DNA from: Humidesulfovibrio sp.
Lineage (GTDB): Bacteria; Desulfobacterota; Desulfovibrionia; Desulfovibrionales; Desulfovibrionaceae
Reading direction: 5' to 3'
Length of the DNA: 64,000 bases
Assembly (NCBI RefSeq): GCF_030689645.1
Contig: NZ_JAUYFU010000048.1
Location: 62,001-126,000, forward strand
In this document: in pieces, positions 50,146-59,893 of the stretch
Position numbering within the stretch: position 1 is the first letter of the stretch
How the letters are laid out: every line of letters begins with the position of its first letter
Made by a program: the position numbers and the translations under genes
The notes under the pieces: model-generated
Told to the model about the DNA's origin: nothing
Database searches by the model: none
The model's input: the letters and a program-made list of their open reading frames with translations, nothing else

Positions 50146-52446
50146 CTATTTAAGCGTCACTTCGGTCATGCCGTCGCCGCCACGATCCTCATTGGCCAAG
50201 GTGAACGCCGCCACGCCAGGAGCCGTGCGGAGATACGCGTGGATCTCCTTGCGCAAAGCGCCGGTGCCGCGCCCGTGAACGATTTCAACACCATTTGCTC
50301 CACGCAGGAGCGAGGCGTCCAGAAACTGTCCGAGGGCGGACAAGGCCTCGTCAGCGCGCTGACCACGCAGATCAATGCTCGGGGTGAAGCCAAGTTCCGC
50401 AGTCACGCCCTGCGATACGCGTTCTGTCTTGCGGGCACTTTTCCCGTCCAAAGTCAGTTCTGAAAAAGCCACCCACATGGCCACACCAGAAAAATCTACC
50501 TTAACCTGACGCTTGCGCTCATCCTTTTCCAGAACAACGCCAGCCTTTCCCCAGGCTTTATAGCCCACACGCTGGCCAGAGGTAATCTCAGCCCAGTTGA
50601 GGTCTGGAGCAACTGCCGGTGCATCATCGCGCACAGCAGGTTCAAGGCGCTCGCGCACCTCAGAAAGTTTCTTGAGCGCCTGCTTACGGCCAATGCGTTC
50701 GGTCTTCCATTCGCGCAGCACGCCCTGAGCCAGTTCGCGGACTTCGCCCAACACCTTCACGCGTTCCTTCTCGTAGCGGGCTTCGAGGGTGTCGCGTTTC
50801 TTGCGCAATGCGTTGCGTTCATCCGCAAGGGCGTCGTTCTCGCGCTCGCGCTTTACCGCAAGGGAGTTCAGGCGCTCAAGAACGGCGCTGGTGTCCGAGC
50901 CATCCAGGAGCAGGTACTGTTCAGCCCGGGAAAGAATGGTGCGTGGCAAGCCATGCTCGCGTGCTACGTCGAGAGCGATGCTCGCGCCCACTTGGTCGTA
51001 GGCCAGACGGTACAGAGGCTTCTTGGTGCTCGGGTCGAAAAGAACGCTTGCGGCGCGCACCCGGGGGGTGGCCAGTGCATAAGCCTTGAGCGCTGGAAAG
51101 TGCGTGGCTGCGAAGCTGGCGGCGCCACGGTCCAGCAGCCCGTCGATGACAGCCTGGGCCAAGGCGGCGCCCTGGGTAGGGTCAGTGCCAGCGCCGAACT
51201 CATCAAGCAGGAAAAGAGTCTTGTCGTTCACGCGGTCCCAAACGCGGGCAAGATACTGAATCTGCGCAGTGAAGGTGCTCACGTGCTCTTCCAGGCTCTG
51301 CTCGTCGCCAAGAACAACAAAGATGTCGGTCCACAGCGGCAGGGAAGACCCCTCGGCAACAGGCACAGGAAGGCCGGAAAAGGCCATAAGAGCTATAAGC
51401 CCCATAGTCTTGAGGCAAACAGTCTTGCCGCCGGCGTTGCCGCCGCTGACGATGAGCGCCAACTGCCCTTCCTGGAGCTTGATGTCCAGCGGTTGCGTGT
51501 CAGCGTTGTGCAAGGCCAGCAAGGGGTGCCGTGCCTTAATGAGCCGGGCAGGCAGATCCGGGCCAATATCTAGCGCGCGCGCTCCGGTGGCGTCGGCCAA
51601 GCGAGCTTTTGCCATGAGCAGATCCAACTGCACAAGGCTGTCGTAGCTGGCCACAACGCCGGGGCGCTCCTGCCTGACAAGTCCGGTCAAATACTCAAGG
51701 ACCTTACGTTCTTCGACGCGTTCTTCGCGCTTGAGTTCCTGTAGGGTGTTATTAATCTCAACCAGGAACATGGGCTCGAAATAGCAGGTCTCACCGGTCT
51801 GGGAGTAGTCGTGGATGATGCCCGGGAAGCGGTTCTTAAAGTTAACCTTGAGGGGCAGAACATACCTGTCAGATGAAATAGTGATGTAGTCATCTTGAAG
51901 ATAATGAGAAATATTTTCAGAAAGAACGAAGTCCTTTACCCTCTTGGAACAGCGCTGATGGATGCTGCGGATTTCCTGCCGCACGGAGAACAAGCCAGGA
52001 GAACTCTCATCTTTGAGCCGTCCATCCGAATCAAGACAGCGTTTCAGGCCAGACCAGGTGGCCTGTGGCCAGGGCGCGCCAGCCACGGCCTCGGTGAGCT
52101 CGTCCCAACCGCGCTCGTGGTAAGGCTCAAGCAGTTCGCGGGCATGCCGCGCCTGTTCGAGTGTCTGGGAAAGGGCAAAGAGCGCGTCCAAGTCCAAAAC
52201 ACGGTGCGCGATATCTAGTTCCGGAAAAAAATTGGCGAAATCAGGGAAGGCCACCAGACGAAAGCCTGACTCACGAACCCAGCGCAGGGTCTGGTCCAGT
52301 AAAGTGAGTTGTTGCTGTACGGCCTGAGCCGTGGCGAGGGGGTGGAGCGCAAGACATGCGGCGACTCCGGGTTCGGAGACGGCAAATCCCGAAAGTTCCC
52401 TCAGGACCTTCGGGAACTCCAGCAGGTGCAGGGTTCTCGGTTCCAT
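50146..52446 (-). CDS. mutS2: Endonuclease MutS2 (MutS-like ATPase with Smr domain)
   Basis: A 766-residue MutS2, which is not a mismatch repair protein but acts on recombination intermediates or collided ribosomes. It lacks the N-terminal mismatch domain. The ATPase shows Walker A SGGNAGGKTV and LFLLDEFGAGTDPTQGA, followed by a coiled coil (about residues 500-620) and a C-terminal Smr nuclease domain with IDLRGQRADEAL and HGRGTGALRKEIHAYL. It sits between yqeY and dnaG in the macromolecular synthesis operon. ATG 52446 is the family start. Confidence 0.93.
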   Translation of the reverse strand: MEPRTLHLLEFPKVLRELSGFAVSEPGVAACLALHPLATAQAVQQQLTLLDQTLRWVRESGFRLVAFPDFANFFPELDIAHRVLDLDALFALSQTLEQARHARELLEPYHERGWDELTEAVAGAPWPQATWSGLKRCLDSDGRLKDESSPGLFSVRQEIRSIHQRCSKRVKDFVLSENISHYLQDDYITISSDRYVLPLKVNFKNRFPGIIHDYSQTGETCYFEPMFLVEINNTLQELKREERVEERKVLEYLTGLVRQERPGVVASYDSLVQLDLLMAKARLADATGARALDIGPDLPARLIKARHPLLALHNADTQPLDIKLQEGQLALIVSGGNAGGKTVCLKTMGLIALMAFSGLPVPVAEGSSLPLWTDIFVVLGDEQSLEEHVSTFTAQIQYLARVWDRVNDKTLFLLDEFGAGTDPTQGAALAQAVIDGLLDRGAASFAATHFPALKAYALATPRVRAASVLFDPSTKKPLYRLAYDQVGASIALDVAREHGLPRTILSRAEQYLLLDGSDTSAVLERLNSLAVKRERENDALADERNALRKKRDTLEARYEKERVKVLGEVRELAQGVLREWKTERIGRKQALKKLSEVRERLEPAVRDDAPAVAPDLNWAEITSGQRVGYKAWGKAGVVLEKDERKRQVKVDFSGVAMWVAFSELTLDGKSARKTERVSQGVTAELGFTPSIDLRGQRADEALSALGQFLDASLLRGANGVEIVHGRGTGALRKEIHAYLRTAPGVAAFTLANEDRGGDGMTEVTLK

Positions 52447-52459
52447 GAAGGGCCGCCAG

Positions 52460-52909
52460 CTACAAAGAAAGTCGGGCTCGAACGGCTTCGCTGGCCTTCT
52501 TGCCGTCGTAGCGTCCCTTGTACGCGAGCATAAGGGCCTGCATAACCTTGCCCATATCCTTGGCCCCCTGTGCACCCGTCTCTTTGGCAAGCAGGTCGAT
52601 GGCTTGCACCAACTCGGCCTCGGTCAAGGGGGCGGGCATGTAGTCCTGAAGAACGGAAAGCTCTGCGGCCTCAACTGCGGCGAGTTCGGCGCGGCCATGC
52701 TTTTCGTACTGTTCAAGTGATTCTCTACGCTGCTTGATCTGGCGGGCGATGATCTCAAGGTAGTCATCGTCATTAAGAGGACGCAAAACTTCTACCTCAC
52801 GGTTTTTGGCGGCTGTCTTGAGATGCCTCAAGACAGCCAGCCGAACCGTGTCTTTGGCCTTATAGGCCACTATGTAGTCGGACTCGATGCGTCCCTGGAT
52901 GCTGATCAT
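52460..52909 (-). CDS. yqeY: GatB/YqeY domain protein
   Basis: A 149-residue protein homologous to the C-terminal tRNA-binding tail of GatB. The exact role is not settled. The conserved region runs through [31 protein letters not shown] and [13 protein letters not shown]. Known location next to rpsU and dnaG is reproduced here. Its ATG overlaps the rpsU stop. Confidence 0.93.
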   Translation of the reverse strand: MISIQGRIESDYIVAYKAKDTVRLAVLRHLKTAAKNREVEVLRPLNDDDYLEIIARQIKQRRESLEQYEKHGRAELAAVEAAELSVLQDYMPAPLTEAELVQAIDLLAKETGAQGAKDMGKVMQALMLAYKGRYDGKKASEAVRARLSL

Positions 52910-53109
52910 CCGTCAATCCTGGACTTGCGCATCTTCTTGACGAGACGCTTTTTAGCGGCCGCCTTCTTTTTCTTTTCCTGAACGCTGGGCTTCTCGTAGT
53001 GCTGACGCTTCTTAAGCTCAGAGAGGACGCCGGCCTTTTCAACCTGCTTCTTAAAACGACGCAGGGCGATCTCGAAGTTATCACTGTCATCCAACAAAAT
53101 ACCGGGCAA
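52906..53109 (-). CDS. rpsU: Ribosomal protein S21
   Basis: A small basic 30S protein, 67 residues, needed for initiation. Sequence [20 protein letters not shown], then [21 protein letters not shown] and a Lys/Arg-rich tail. The start is TTG at 53109, eight bases after GGAGG; a GTG three codons earlier lies in the ribosome site. First gene of the macromolecular synthesis operon. Confidence 0.95.
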   Translation of the reverse strand: MPGILLDDSDNFEIALRRFKKQVEKAGVLSELKKRQHYEKPSVQEKKKKAAAKKRLVKKMRKSRIDG

Positions 53110-53267
53110 TAGAATCACCTCCCCGAACAGATCTGGTCAAACGAAGAGCGAACCTCTACCCCAACCCTTGACACAATGCAAGAAGAAAGAGAAAGAGGAT
53201 ATTGGACCCCCCCGGCCTTCACCGGAAGGGCCCACGAACAACTCGTAAGTTAGCTGCCTGCGAAAGC

Positions 53268-53453
53268 TTAGTGCGCGGAGTTATGGCTGTCGTTGCAGCA
53301 GTCAAACCAGGACTTCAGGATGCAGTAGCCCATCCCGGAGCAGATGACGAACAGAACGATGTAAAGCACGCCAAAAAAAATCGCATGGTCAGCCTGAAAC
53401 CAGGGCAGATCCTGGGGCAAGGGGCTATGAACAGTCTCACCGCGAAGCATCAT
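53268..53453 (-). CDS. Small single-pass membrane protein, unknown function
   Basis: A 61-residue protein with one predicted helix (about residues 24-46) and a short Cys/His-rich tail: C38, C44, C52, C53 and two His near the end, which could bind metal. Start ATG has GGAGG upstream. It stands 16 bases after the HU gene and is probably transcribed from its promoter. I do not recognise a family. The region between it and rpsU (53110-53267) holds only a weak hairpin and the rpsU leader. Confidence 0.7.
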   Translation of the reverse strand: MMLRGETVHSPLPQDLPWFQADHAIFFGVLYIVLFVICSGMGYCILKSWFDCCNDSHNSAH

Positions 53454-53469
53454 GGGAAGCCCTCCAAAT

Positions 53470-53742
53470 TTACTTTACTGCGTCCTTCAGGAGCTTACCG
53501 GGACGGAACTTCACGACCTTAGTGGCGGGAATCTTGATTTCCTTGCCGGTGCGAGGGTTGCGACCGACACGGGCCTTGCGTTTCTCCACCTGGAAGGTAC
53601 CGAAGCCGGTAAGGGTCAGCTTGCCTTCCTTCACCAGGACGTCTTCAACGGCACCGATAAAAGCATTCAGGGCGCGCTCGGCATTGGCCTTGGTAAGGTT
53701 GGCCTTTTCAGCAATTTTGACAACCAGCTCAGCTTTAGTCAT
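53470..53742 (-). CDS. hup: HU family DNA-binding protein
   Basis: A 90-residue nucleoid protein that bends DNA as a dimer. [20 protein letters not shown] forms the helical body, and [23 protein letters not shown] with [12 protein letters not shown] is the DNA-grasping arm. GGAGGAAGG precedes the ATG. The open frame upstream of this start is not part of the protein. Confidence 0.97.
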   Translation of the reverse strand: MTKAELVVKIAEKANLTKANAERALNAFIGAVEDVLVKEGKLTLTGFGTFQVEKRKARVGRNPRTGKEIKIPATKVVKFRPGKLLKDAVK

Positions 53743-53922
53743 GTGTCCTTCCTCCTCATTGGTGGTCACTGTTTGCGGCCCGGACCTATCCGAGTCTGCC
53801 TTGAAATTCTGTATGGTCTGGGTGGGTAACACAGACCGGCAGGCCGGGGCGCTCCATCCTCTTACCTCACTTGCAGCAGAGACGAATGACTCCGTACCTG
53901 CCGCAATATGCAACTGGACCTG

Positions 53923-53951
53923 GATAAACACCAAAGCAAAAGGCAAGTCAA
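53923..53951 (-). promoter_or_regulatory. Candidate sigma-70 promoter for HU
   Basis: On the minus strand TTGACT (53951-53946) and TTTATC (53928-53923) with a 17-base spacer, about 180 bases upstream of the HU start and overlapping the 3' end of rsmA. Confidence 0.45.
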
Positions 53952-54757
53952 GCAAGAAAATCAGATGGCAATAGTTTTGCCAAAGCCTGAAACCGTTCTG
54001 GCGCAAGCGTCTCCGGGCGTTGCATCGGGTCGATATCCAGGGACTGAAGGAGTGCGGCGAAACAGGGAATATTCTTTGATTTCAGTATTGTACCAAGCTG
54101 TTTGCGCCGCTGCTGAAAGCACATGCGCAGAGTGGAAGAAAGACGCATCGCATCGACTTGTGTAGGCCTTTGCGGGTGCAAAAAAAATCGCAAGACCGCC
54201 GAGGTGACCTTAGGCTGTGGCCGAAAAACCTGCGGCGGAACCTTGAACAGCAACTCCGCTTGTGCATGCGATTGAACGAAGACCGAAAGAGCGCCATAGT
54301 CTCGCCCCCCCGGACCAGCCACGAGGCGCTGGCCTGCCTCTAGCTGCACCATAAATACCGCACGCGCAAACGCAGCCTGGCTCACGATGTCCCAAATCAG
54401 CGGAGACGCGATGTTGTAGGGCAGGTTGCCGACGATCTTCCAATCGTCCTCCTGAAGCAGGCGCCCCCAAGGGTATGCCATGGCATCTCCACGGACAACC
54501 TCAATGCCCGGATACTGGCGCTCTAATTCATCCGCAAGGGCATCATCCATCTCCAGCACGACATAACGCCCTGGCGCACGATCTGCCACATGGCGAGTTA
54601 AAGCGCCCCGCCCTGGGCCGATCTCAAGAACGCGGTCGCCTGGCTTAAGGTCCAGAGCGTCGACTATTTTGCGGGAAATGTTCGGGTCAACCAGGAAATT
54701 TTGCCCAAGGCTGCGTTTCGCCGGGGCGTATCGACCGGTCTGGCTATCATCATTCAT
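53948..54757 (-). CDS. rsmA: 16S rRNA (adenine-1518/1519-N6)-dimethyltransferase
   Basis: KsgA dimethylates the two adenines of the 16S 3' hairpin late in 30S assembly. The 269 residues have [23 protein letters not shown] motif [12 protein letters not shown], the catalytic NLPY motif in [16 protein letters not shown] and the C-terminal [15 protein letters not shown]. It is divergent from apt and upstream of HU on the same strand. Confidence 0.94.
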   Translation of the reverse strand: MNDDSQTGRYAPAKRSLGQNFLVDPNISRKIVDALDLKPGDRVLEIGPGRGALTRHVADRAPGRYVVLEMDDALADELERQYPGIEVVRGDAMAYPWGRLLQEDDWKIVGNLPYNIASPLIWDIVSQAAFARAVFMVQLEAGQRLVAGPGGRDYGALSVFVQSHAQAELLFKVPPQVFRPQPKVTSAVLRFFLHPQRPTQVDAMRLSSTLRMCFQQRRKQLGTILKSKNIPCFAALLQSLDIDPMQRPETLAPERFQALAKLLPSDFLA

Positions 54758-54785
54758 AAGATAAGCTTACCAACTGCCCTGCCAG

Positions 54786-54813
54786 TTGACAACCGCTTTA
54801 AGGACTCTGTAAA
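54786..54813 (+). promoter_or_regulatory. Candidate sigma-70 promoter for apt-mtnP
   Basis: A perfect TTGACA (54786-54791) and TGTAAA (54808-54813) with a 16-base spacer, about 33 bases before the apt ATG. Confidence 0.5.
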
Positions 54814-54845
54814 ACCTCGCATCATTACAGGAAGGAGCTATCCCA

Positions 54846-55355
54846 ATGGATCTGCGAAACTATATCCGCGACGTTCTTGACTTCAAGCCTGGCATCACCT
54901 TTTTCGACATAACGCCGCTCCTGGCCGAACCGGCAGCCTTCCGCTACGCCATCGACGCGCTGGCTGAACGCTACAAGGACAGCGGCGCCAACAAGATCGT
55001 CGCAGCCGAGGCGCGCGGCTTTCTCTTCGGCGCCCCCTTGGCATATAAAATGAATATCGGGTTCATCCCGGTGCGCAAACCCGGTAAACTCCCTTACAAA
55101 ACGAATTCCGTCACCTATGAACTTGAATACGGCACAGACAGCCTGCAAATGCACGTGGACGCGGTCAAGCCTGGCGACAACATTCTGATCATAGACGATC
55201 TGCTGGCCACGGGCGGCACTACGGGCGGCATGATCCAACTGGTGCAGAACTCTGGCGGCAATGTGGCAGGCATCGGGTTCCTCATCGAGCTCGGATTCCT
55301 GGATGGCTCCAGCAAGCTTGCCGGAATACCGCACGAATATCTCTTGAAACTCTAG
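54846..55355 (+). CDS. apt: Adenine phosphoribosyltransferase
   Basis: Salvages adenine to AMP with PRPP. The 169 residues contain the PRPP-binding loop ILIIDDLLATGGTTGG and the AAEARGFLFGAPLAYKM segment near the base site. AGGAAGGAG precedes the ATG. mtnP begins 14 bases later; its product adenine is the Apt substrate, so the pair forms a short salvage pathway. Confidence 0.95.
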   Translation: MDLRNYIRDVLDFKPGITFFDITPLLAEPAAFRYAIDALAERYKDSGANKIVAAEARGFLFGAPLAYKMNIGFIPVRKPGKLPYKTNSVTYELEYGTDSLQMHVDAVKPGDNILIIDDLLATGGTTGGMIQLVQNSGGNVAGIGFLIELGFLDGSSKLAGIPHEYLLKL

Positions 55356-55369
55356 GACGGCCGCTATTC

Positions 55370-56119
55370 ATGGGCATCATCGGCATCATCGGCGGCAGTG
55401 GCCTGGACAACCCCGACATCCTACAGAACCCACACGATAAACGTATCGCCACGCCCTACGGAGAACTCCCCTCCCCGGTTCGCGTCGGCACAATCGCCAA
55501 CCACGAGGTCTGCCTTGTTGCTCGGCATGGCCGGGAGCACACGGTGCCGCCCTCACAGGTGAACTCACGCGCCGCCATCGACACATTGAAGCAATTGGGC
55601 TGCACAGCCATCTTCTCCACCACAGCGGTGGGATCACTTCGCCAGGAAATCGGGCGGGGCGATCTGGTGGTTCTGGACCAATTCATTGATTTCACGCGAC
55701 AAAGGGCGCTCACATTTCACGAGTCCTTCGCCCCGCACGAACCAGTGCATACGCCAATGGCTGAACCATTTGACGCGGCCCTGCGCGGACTGTTGAACAG
55801 CTCGTGCCAGGAGCTAGGCATCCAGCATCATAAGACCGGCACCGTCATCACCATCGAGGGGCCGCGCTTCTCAACCAGGGCTGAATCGAACATGTTCCGC
55901 CTCTGGGGAGCGGATGTCATCAATATGAGCATTGCACCGGAATGCATTCTTGCCAACGAGGCCGGGATTCCGTACGCTTCAATCGCAATGAGCACGGACT
56001 ACGATTGCTGGAAGATGGACGAGGCCCCAGTGACCTGGGACGACATTCTGGCCATCTTTAAGCTAAACGCACAGAAAGTGACGGACGTGCTCATTAAATC
56101 AATTGGTAAAATGGCCTGA
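55370..56119 (+). CDS. mtnP: S-methyl-5'-thioadenosine phosphorylase
   Basis: Cleaves methylthioadenosine, the by-product of polyamine synthesis, to adenine and 5-methylthioribose-1-phosphate. The 249 residues have the phosphate site GIIGGSGLDNP, RHGREHTVPPSQVNSRAAI, TTAVGSLRQEIGRGDLVV and TIEGPRFSTRAESNMF. Close relatives prefer other purine nucleosides; the family motifs point to MtnP. Confidence 0.92.
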   Translation: MGIIGIIGGSGLDNPDILQNPHDKRIATPYGELPSPVRVGTIANHEVCLVARHGREHTVPPSQVNSRAAIDTLKQLGCTAIFSTTAVGSLRQEIGRGDLVVLDQFIDFTRQRALTFHESFAPHEPVHTPMAEPFDAALRGLLNSSCQELGIQHHKTGTVITIEGPRFSTRAESNMFRLWGADVINMSIAPECILANEAGIPYASIAMSTDYDCWKMDEAPVTWDDILAIFKLNAQKVTDVLIKSIGKMA

Positions 56120-56147
56120 TCCCAAGGCCAGAAGTCATGGCCTGCGC

Positions 56148-56175
56148 TTGACAAGCTGGGCCTTCCGTGCATAAA
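56148..56175 (+). promoter_or_regulatory. Candidate sigma-70 promoter for the PxxKW protein gene
   Basis: A perfect TTGACA (56148-56153) and CATAAA (56170-56175), 16-base spacer, about 69 bases before the ATG. Confidence 0.45.
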
Positions 56176-56243
56176 GAACCGCTCTCTATTTTCTGATGAC
56201 ACCCTGGCAGCCGCATGTGCGCCAGACAAGGAGGAACATTCCC

Positions 56244-56534
56244 ATGGCTGAAGACAAAAAGAAGGCCAGCGTCTTTGCAGGCGCTGTGATGACCGCTGAA
56301 GGCATGTCTTTTAAAGGCTTCATATTTTCTCCCGTTGTGGAGAACTGCGCCGGTTGCGAGCGCGTGGCCGCCTTTGAAGAACAGTCTTTCTGCCCGGCCT
56401 ATGCCGACCCCGCCACCAAATGGACCCGCGGTATTTGCAACTTTGCCACCCACGTGAAAGCCACTGTGGACAAGGAAGGCAAGACCAAGGTCAATCCGCT
56501 GAAGGCGTCCAAGCGCGCCGCCAGGGGCCGCTAG
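56244..56534 (+). CDS. PxxKW family cysteine-rich protein
   Basis: A 96-residue cytosolic protein with four Cys (C35-x2-C38, C50, C65) and the motif P56-A-T-K-W60, followed by RGICNFATH and a basic tail. These features match the small PxxKW cysteine-rich proteins known mainly from deltaproteobacteria. The Cys set could bind zinc or an iron-sulfur centre (inference). The function is unknown. Strong AAGGAGG before ATG, its own promoter candidate and a strong terminator suggest a well-expressed single gene. Confidence 0.88.
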   Translation: MAEDKKKASVFAGAVMTAEGMSFKGFIFSPVVENCAGCERVAAFEEQSFCPAYADPATKWTRGICNFATHVKATVDKEGKTKVNPLKASKRAARGR

Positions 56535-56546
56535 CCCGACCAAGCG

Positions 56547-56579
56547 AAAAAGGCGGGGGCGACCCCGCCTTTTCTTTTT
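56547..56579 (+). terminator. Intrinsic terminator after the PxxKW gene
   Basis: An 8-base GC-rich stem (AGGCGGGG with CCCCGCCT), GCGA loop, TTTCTTTTT tail and A-run on the other side. Confidence 0.92.
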
Positions 56580-56624
56580 CCAAACCAGCGACCCCGGTCG
56601 CAACCCGGCACCACGGAGCCCCCA

Positions 56625-57851
56625 ATGCTCGCCGCAATCAATCGGCATCTCGAGTCCTCGGCACAGACAATCATCGATCTGCAACGCTCCCTGGTGGGCA
56701 TCCCCGCCCTCGGTCCGCTCAATGGCGGCCCAGGCGAAAAGGACAAGACCGAATTCCTCAAGTCCTATCTCAAGGACATGGGATTCGCCGAAATCCGCGA
56801 GATGCGCGCGCCTGACCCGCACGTACCCTGTGGCTACCGGCCAAGCATCGCTGCAATTATCCCCGGACGAAACAGCGCCAAGACCTTCTGGGTCATCTCT
56901 CACACGGACATCGTGCCGCCGGGGGATCTGGCCCTTTGGGACAGTGATCCTTACACCCTCAAGGTCGACGGGGACATCCTCGTTGGCCGCGGCGTAGAGG
57001 ACAACCATCAGGGCATCGTCAGCTCTCTTGTTGTTGCAAAGGCGTTGCTCGATCTCAAGCTCACCCCGGACATGAACTACGGGGTGTTGCTGGTGGCTGA
57101 CGAGGAGACCGGCAGCAAGTACGGACTTGATTATGTGGTCAAGCGCCACCCGGAGATTTTCTCCCCTGGAGACTTATTCCTTGTGCCCGATTTTGGCGAG
57201 CCAACGTCGGAAATGATCGAAATCGCCGAGAAGAGCATGCTCTGGCTCAAGGTCATTGTGGAGGGCAAACAGTGCCACGCCTCTACGCCCAAGGCAGGAA
57301 TCAACTCGCTCCTGGCGGCCTCGGCCTTCATCACCCAAACGCCCAAGCTGCACCAGCGGTTCGATCGCCAGGATCCTCTTTTCGACCCGCCCCACTCCAC
57401 GTTCCAGCCCACCAAGAAAGAGGCCAACGTGGAGAACATCAACACCATTCCTGGCCGCGACGTGTTCTATCTGGATTGCCGAATCATGCCCGGCTACGAC
57501 CTGGACGATATAATGGCGGCCATCCACGAGATTGGGGATTCCGTCGAGCGCGAGCACGGCGTGACCATAAGCTATGAATACGTGCAGCGCGAGCAGGCCG
57601 CCCCGCCCACGCCGGTGGACAGCGAAATAGTCACCAGACTCATGGCGGCGGTGCGCCAGGTTTTCGGCAACAATCCTAAAGTGCAAGGCATCGGCGGCGG
57701 CACAGTGGCCGCGTATCTTCGCCGCGCCGGACATCAGGCCGCAGTGTGGAGCACCCTGATGCACAACGCCCATCAACCCAACGAGCGCTCCTCCATCAAG
57801 TGCAGCATCAAGGACGCCAAGGTTATGGCGGCCATGCTTTTCGACTCCTAG
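56625..57851 (+). CDS. M20 family metallo-hydrolase (peptidase/deacylase)
   Basis: A 408-residue dinuclear zinc amidohydrolase. The metal ligands appear in [23 protein letters not shown], the catalytic base in ADEETGS, and VPDFGEP; a dimerisation domain is inserted between about residues 200 and 310. Substrate is not determinable: related M20 enzymes include ArgE, DapE and dipeptidases, and several amino-acid genes are nearby only in a broad sense. CGGAG lies before the ATG. mnmG follows after 11 bases. Confidence 0.86.
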   Translation: MLAAINRHLESSAQTIIDLQRSLVGIPALGPLNGGPGEKDKTEFLKSYLKDMGFAEIREMRAPDPHVPCGYRPSIAAIIPGRNSAKTFWVISHTDIVPPGDLALWDSDPYTLKVDGDILVGRGVEDNHQGIVSSLVVAKALLDLKLTPDMNYGVLLVADEETGSKYGLDYVVKRHPEIFSPGDLFLVPDFGEPTSEMIEIAEKSMLWLKVIVEGKQCHASTPKAGINSLLAASAFITQTPKLHQRFDRQDPLFDPPHSTFQPTKKEANVENINTIPGRDVFYLDCRIMPGYDLDDIMAAIHEIGDSVEREHGVTISYEYVQREQAAPPTPVDSEIVTRLMAAVRQVFGNNPKVQGIGGGTVAAYLRRAGHQAAVWSTLMHNAHQPNERSSIKCSIKDAKVMAAMLFDS

Positions 57852-57862
57852 GGGGCGGGCGC

Positions 57863-59791
57863 ATGGACACCTTTCGCGCCCTGCCTTGGGTCGCCTTGCC
57901 AGAGGTCTTTGACCTCATCGTGGTGGGTGCCGGACACGCAGGATGCGAGGCGGCCAGCGCAGCCGCGCGCCTTGGCCTCGCCACACTGCTGCTCACCGGA
58001 AACATTGACCGCATCGGGCATTTATCCTGCAATCCCGCCATCGGCGGCCTGGCCAAGGGCCACATGGTGCGCGAGATCGACGCCCTTGGCGGACGCATGG
58101 GCCTTTGGGCCGACGCGGCAGGCATTCAGTTCCGTCAGTTGAACTTGAGCAAAGGCCCTGCCGTGCGCTCTACACGCGCCCAGATCGACCGTGCTGAATA
58201 TTTGCGCGTGGTCCAGGCCGACTTGTTCGCACAGCCCAATTTGTGGATCATGCAGGACATGGCTACGCAGGTTCTTGCGACCTCGGGCCGGGCCAGCGGC
58301 GTGCGCACCCTTATGGGGCAGAAATTCCCGTCGCGTGCGGTCCTGCTCACCACCGGCACCTTCCTCTCCGGCCTCATCCACATCGGTATGACGCAATTTT
58401 CTGGCGGCCGTCTGGGAGACTCTCCGGCCTTGGGACTATCTGAATCCCTGCGCAACCACGGCTTCGAACTGGGTCGGCTCAAGACAGGCACCCCGCCGCG
58501 CCTGCTCAAGGCCAGCATAGATTTTTCCGTCATGGAAGAGCAGCCCGGCGATGAGCCCCCCACCCCTTTCAGCTTCTTGAACACCACTGTTCCGTTGCCG
58601 CAAGTGCCCTGTCACCTGACCTACACCAACGAGAGCACCCACGCGGCCATCCGTGCAGGATTCGACCGCTCGCCGCTGTTCAGCGGCGTCATCCAGGGCA
58701 CTGGCGCGCGCTACTGTCCCTCGGTTGAAGACAAGGTGGCCCGCTTTCCGGAAAAGGACCGGCACCACGTGTTCATAGAACCGGAAGGCCTGGACAGCCC
58801 GGAGGTGTACCCGAACGGAATTTCCACCAGCCTGCCGCTGGATATACAAAAGGCGCTGCTCAAGACCATCCCCGGCCTGGAGAATACGGTCATCGCCCGG
58901 CCAGGCTATGCCATCGAATATGATTTCGTCCCCCCCACGCAGCTGTTGCCAACTTTGGAATCCAAGCCGCTCCCTGGTCTTTATATGGCAGGGCAGATCA
59001 ACGGCACCAGCGGATATGAAGAAGCAGCCGCGCAAGGCCTCTGGGCAGCGCTCAACGCCTTCTGCGCCCTGTCGGGCAGGGCTCCCTTCCTTCTGCGACG
59101 GGATCAGGCCTACATGGCCGTGTTGGTGGACGATCTTGTGACGCGCGGCACAAACGAACCGTACCGCATGTTCACATCGCGTGCAGAATACCGGCTGCTG
59201 CTGCGCGAGGGCAATGCCGACTCCCGGCTTACGCCCATTGGCCGGAAACTCGGGTTGATTGATGACGCCAGACACTCCATTTTTTCCGCAAAGATGCGCA
59301 GGCTTGAAGCTTTACTTGATGCTTTCAACACCGTGCACATACGACCTGACGCGCCAACCCGCGACATCCTGAACAGCATCGGCGCAGCAATCCCAGGCAA
59401 GTCGGTGAACCTGGCCGCTCTGCTGCGACAGCCTCAAGTGGAGATATTGGCGCTCACGCCCTTGTTGCCAGCCCTGGCCGACGAGGCCAAGGATGTGCTC
59501 ATGGAGGCCGAAACGCGCATCCGCTATCAGAACTACCTGGAGAAGGAGACGCTGCGCGTAGAGCACAGCCGTGGGCTTGAGGACACGCCCTTGCCGGGGG
59601 ACATGGAGTATGCTCTAGTGTCAGGACTCACCCGCGAGGCTGTTGAAAAGCTCACGCGCGTGCGCCCTGCGACACTTGGGCAGGCTGGCCGCATTTCGGG
59701 CATCACACCGGCTGCGATCACTTGCCTGGAAATCCACCTGCACAAGGCTGGGCGGGCGGCAGCCAACGCTAGAGCATCCCGTCATCATTGA
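57863..59791 (+). CDS. mnmG: tRNA uridine-5-carboxymethylaminomethyl modification enzyme MnmG (GidA)
   Basis: With MnmE it installs the cmnm5 group at wobble uridine U34. The 642 residues have the FAD loop [20 protein letters not shown], the family signature [28 protein letters not shown], and the C-terminal helical tail. ATG 57863 with AGGGGGCGGG was chosen; the frame open upstream is inside the M20 gene. MnmE is not in the window. Confidence 0.96.
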   Translation: MDTFRALPWVALPEVFDLIVVGAGHAGCEAASAAARLGLATLLLTGNIDRIGHLSCNPAIGGLAKGHMVREIDALGGRMGLWADAAGIQFRQLNLSKGPAVRSTRAQIDRAEYLRVVQADLFAQPNLWIMQDMATQVLATSGRASGVRTLMGQKFPSRAVLLTTGTFLSGLIHIGMTQFSGGRLGDSPALGLSESLRNHGFELGRLKTGTPPRLLKASIDFSVMEEQPGDEPPTPFSFLNTTVPLPQVPCHLTYTNESTHAAIRAGFDRSPLFSGVIQGTGARYCPSVEDKVARFPEKDRHHVFIEPEGLDSPEVYPNGISTSLPLDIQKALLKTIPGLENTVIARPGYAIEYDFVPPTQLLPTLESKPLPGLYMAGQINGTSGYEEAAAQGLWAALNAFCALSGRAPFLLRRDQAYMAVLVDDLVTRGTNEPYRMFTSRAEYRLLLREGNADSRLTPIGRKLGLIDDARHSIFSAKMRRLEALLDAFNTVHIRPDAPTRDILNSIGAAIPGKSVNLAALLRQPQVEILALTPLLPALADEAKDVLMEAETRIRYQNYLEKETLRVEHSRGLEDTPLPGDMEYALVSGLTREAVEKLTRVRPATLGQAGRISGITPAAITCLEIHLHKAGRAAANARASRHH

Positions 59792-59816
59792 CATTGCTCC
59801 TGCCAAAACTTATTTT
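59788..59816 (+). promoter_or_regulatory. Candidate sigma-70 promoter for corC-lnt-prfB
   Basis: A perfect TTGACA (59788-59793, overlapping the mnmG stop) and TATTTT (59811-59816), spacer 17, about 78 bases before the corC start. Confidence 0.5.
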
Positions 59817-59893
59817 TTTATTTCAGCGCCAGAAGCGTAACAAACAAATCAGAAAGGCGGTCCGCTTGGACTGCATAAAAGAGGAGCCCAGTC

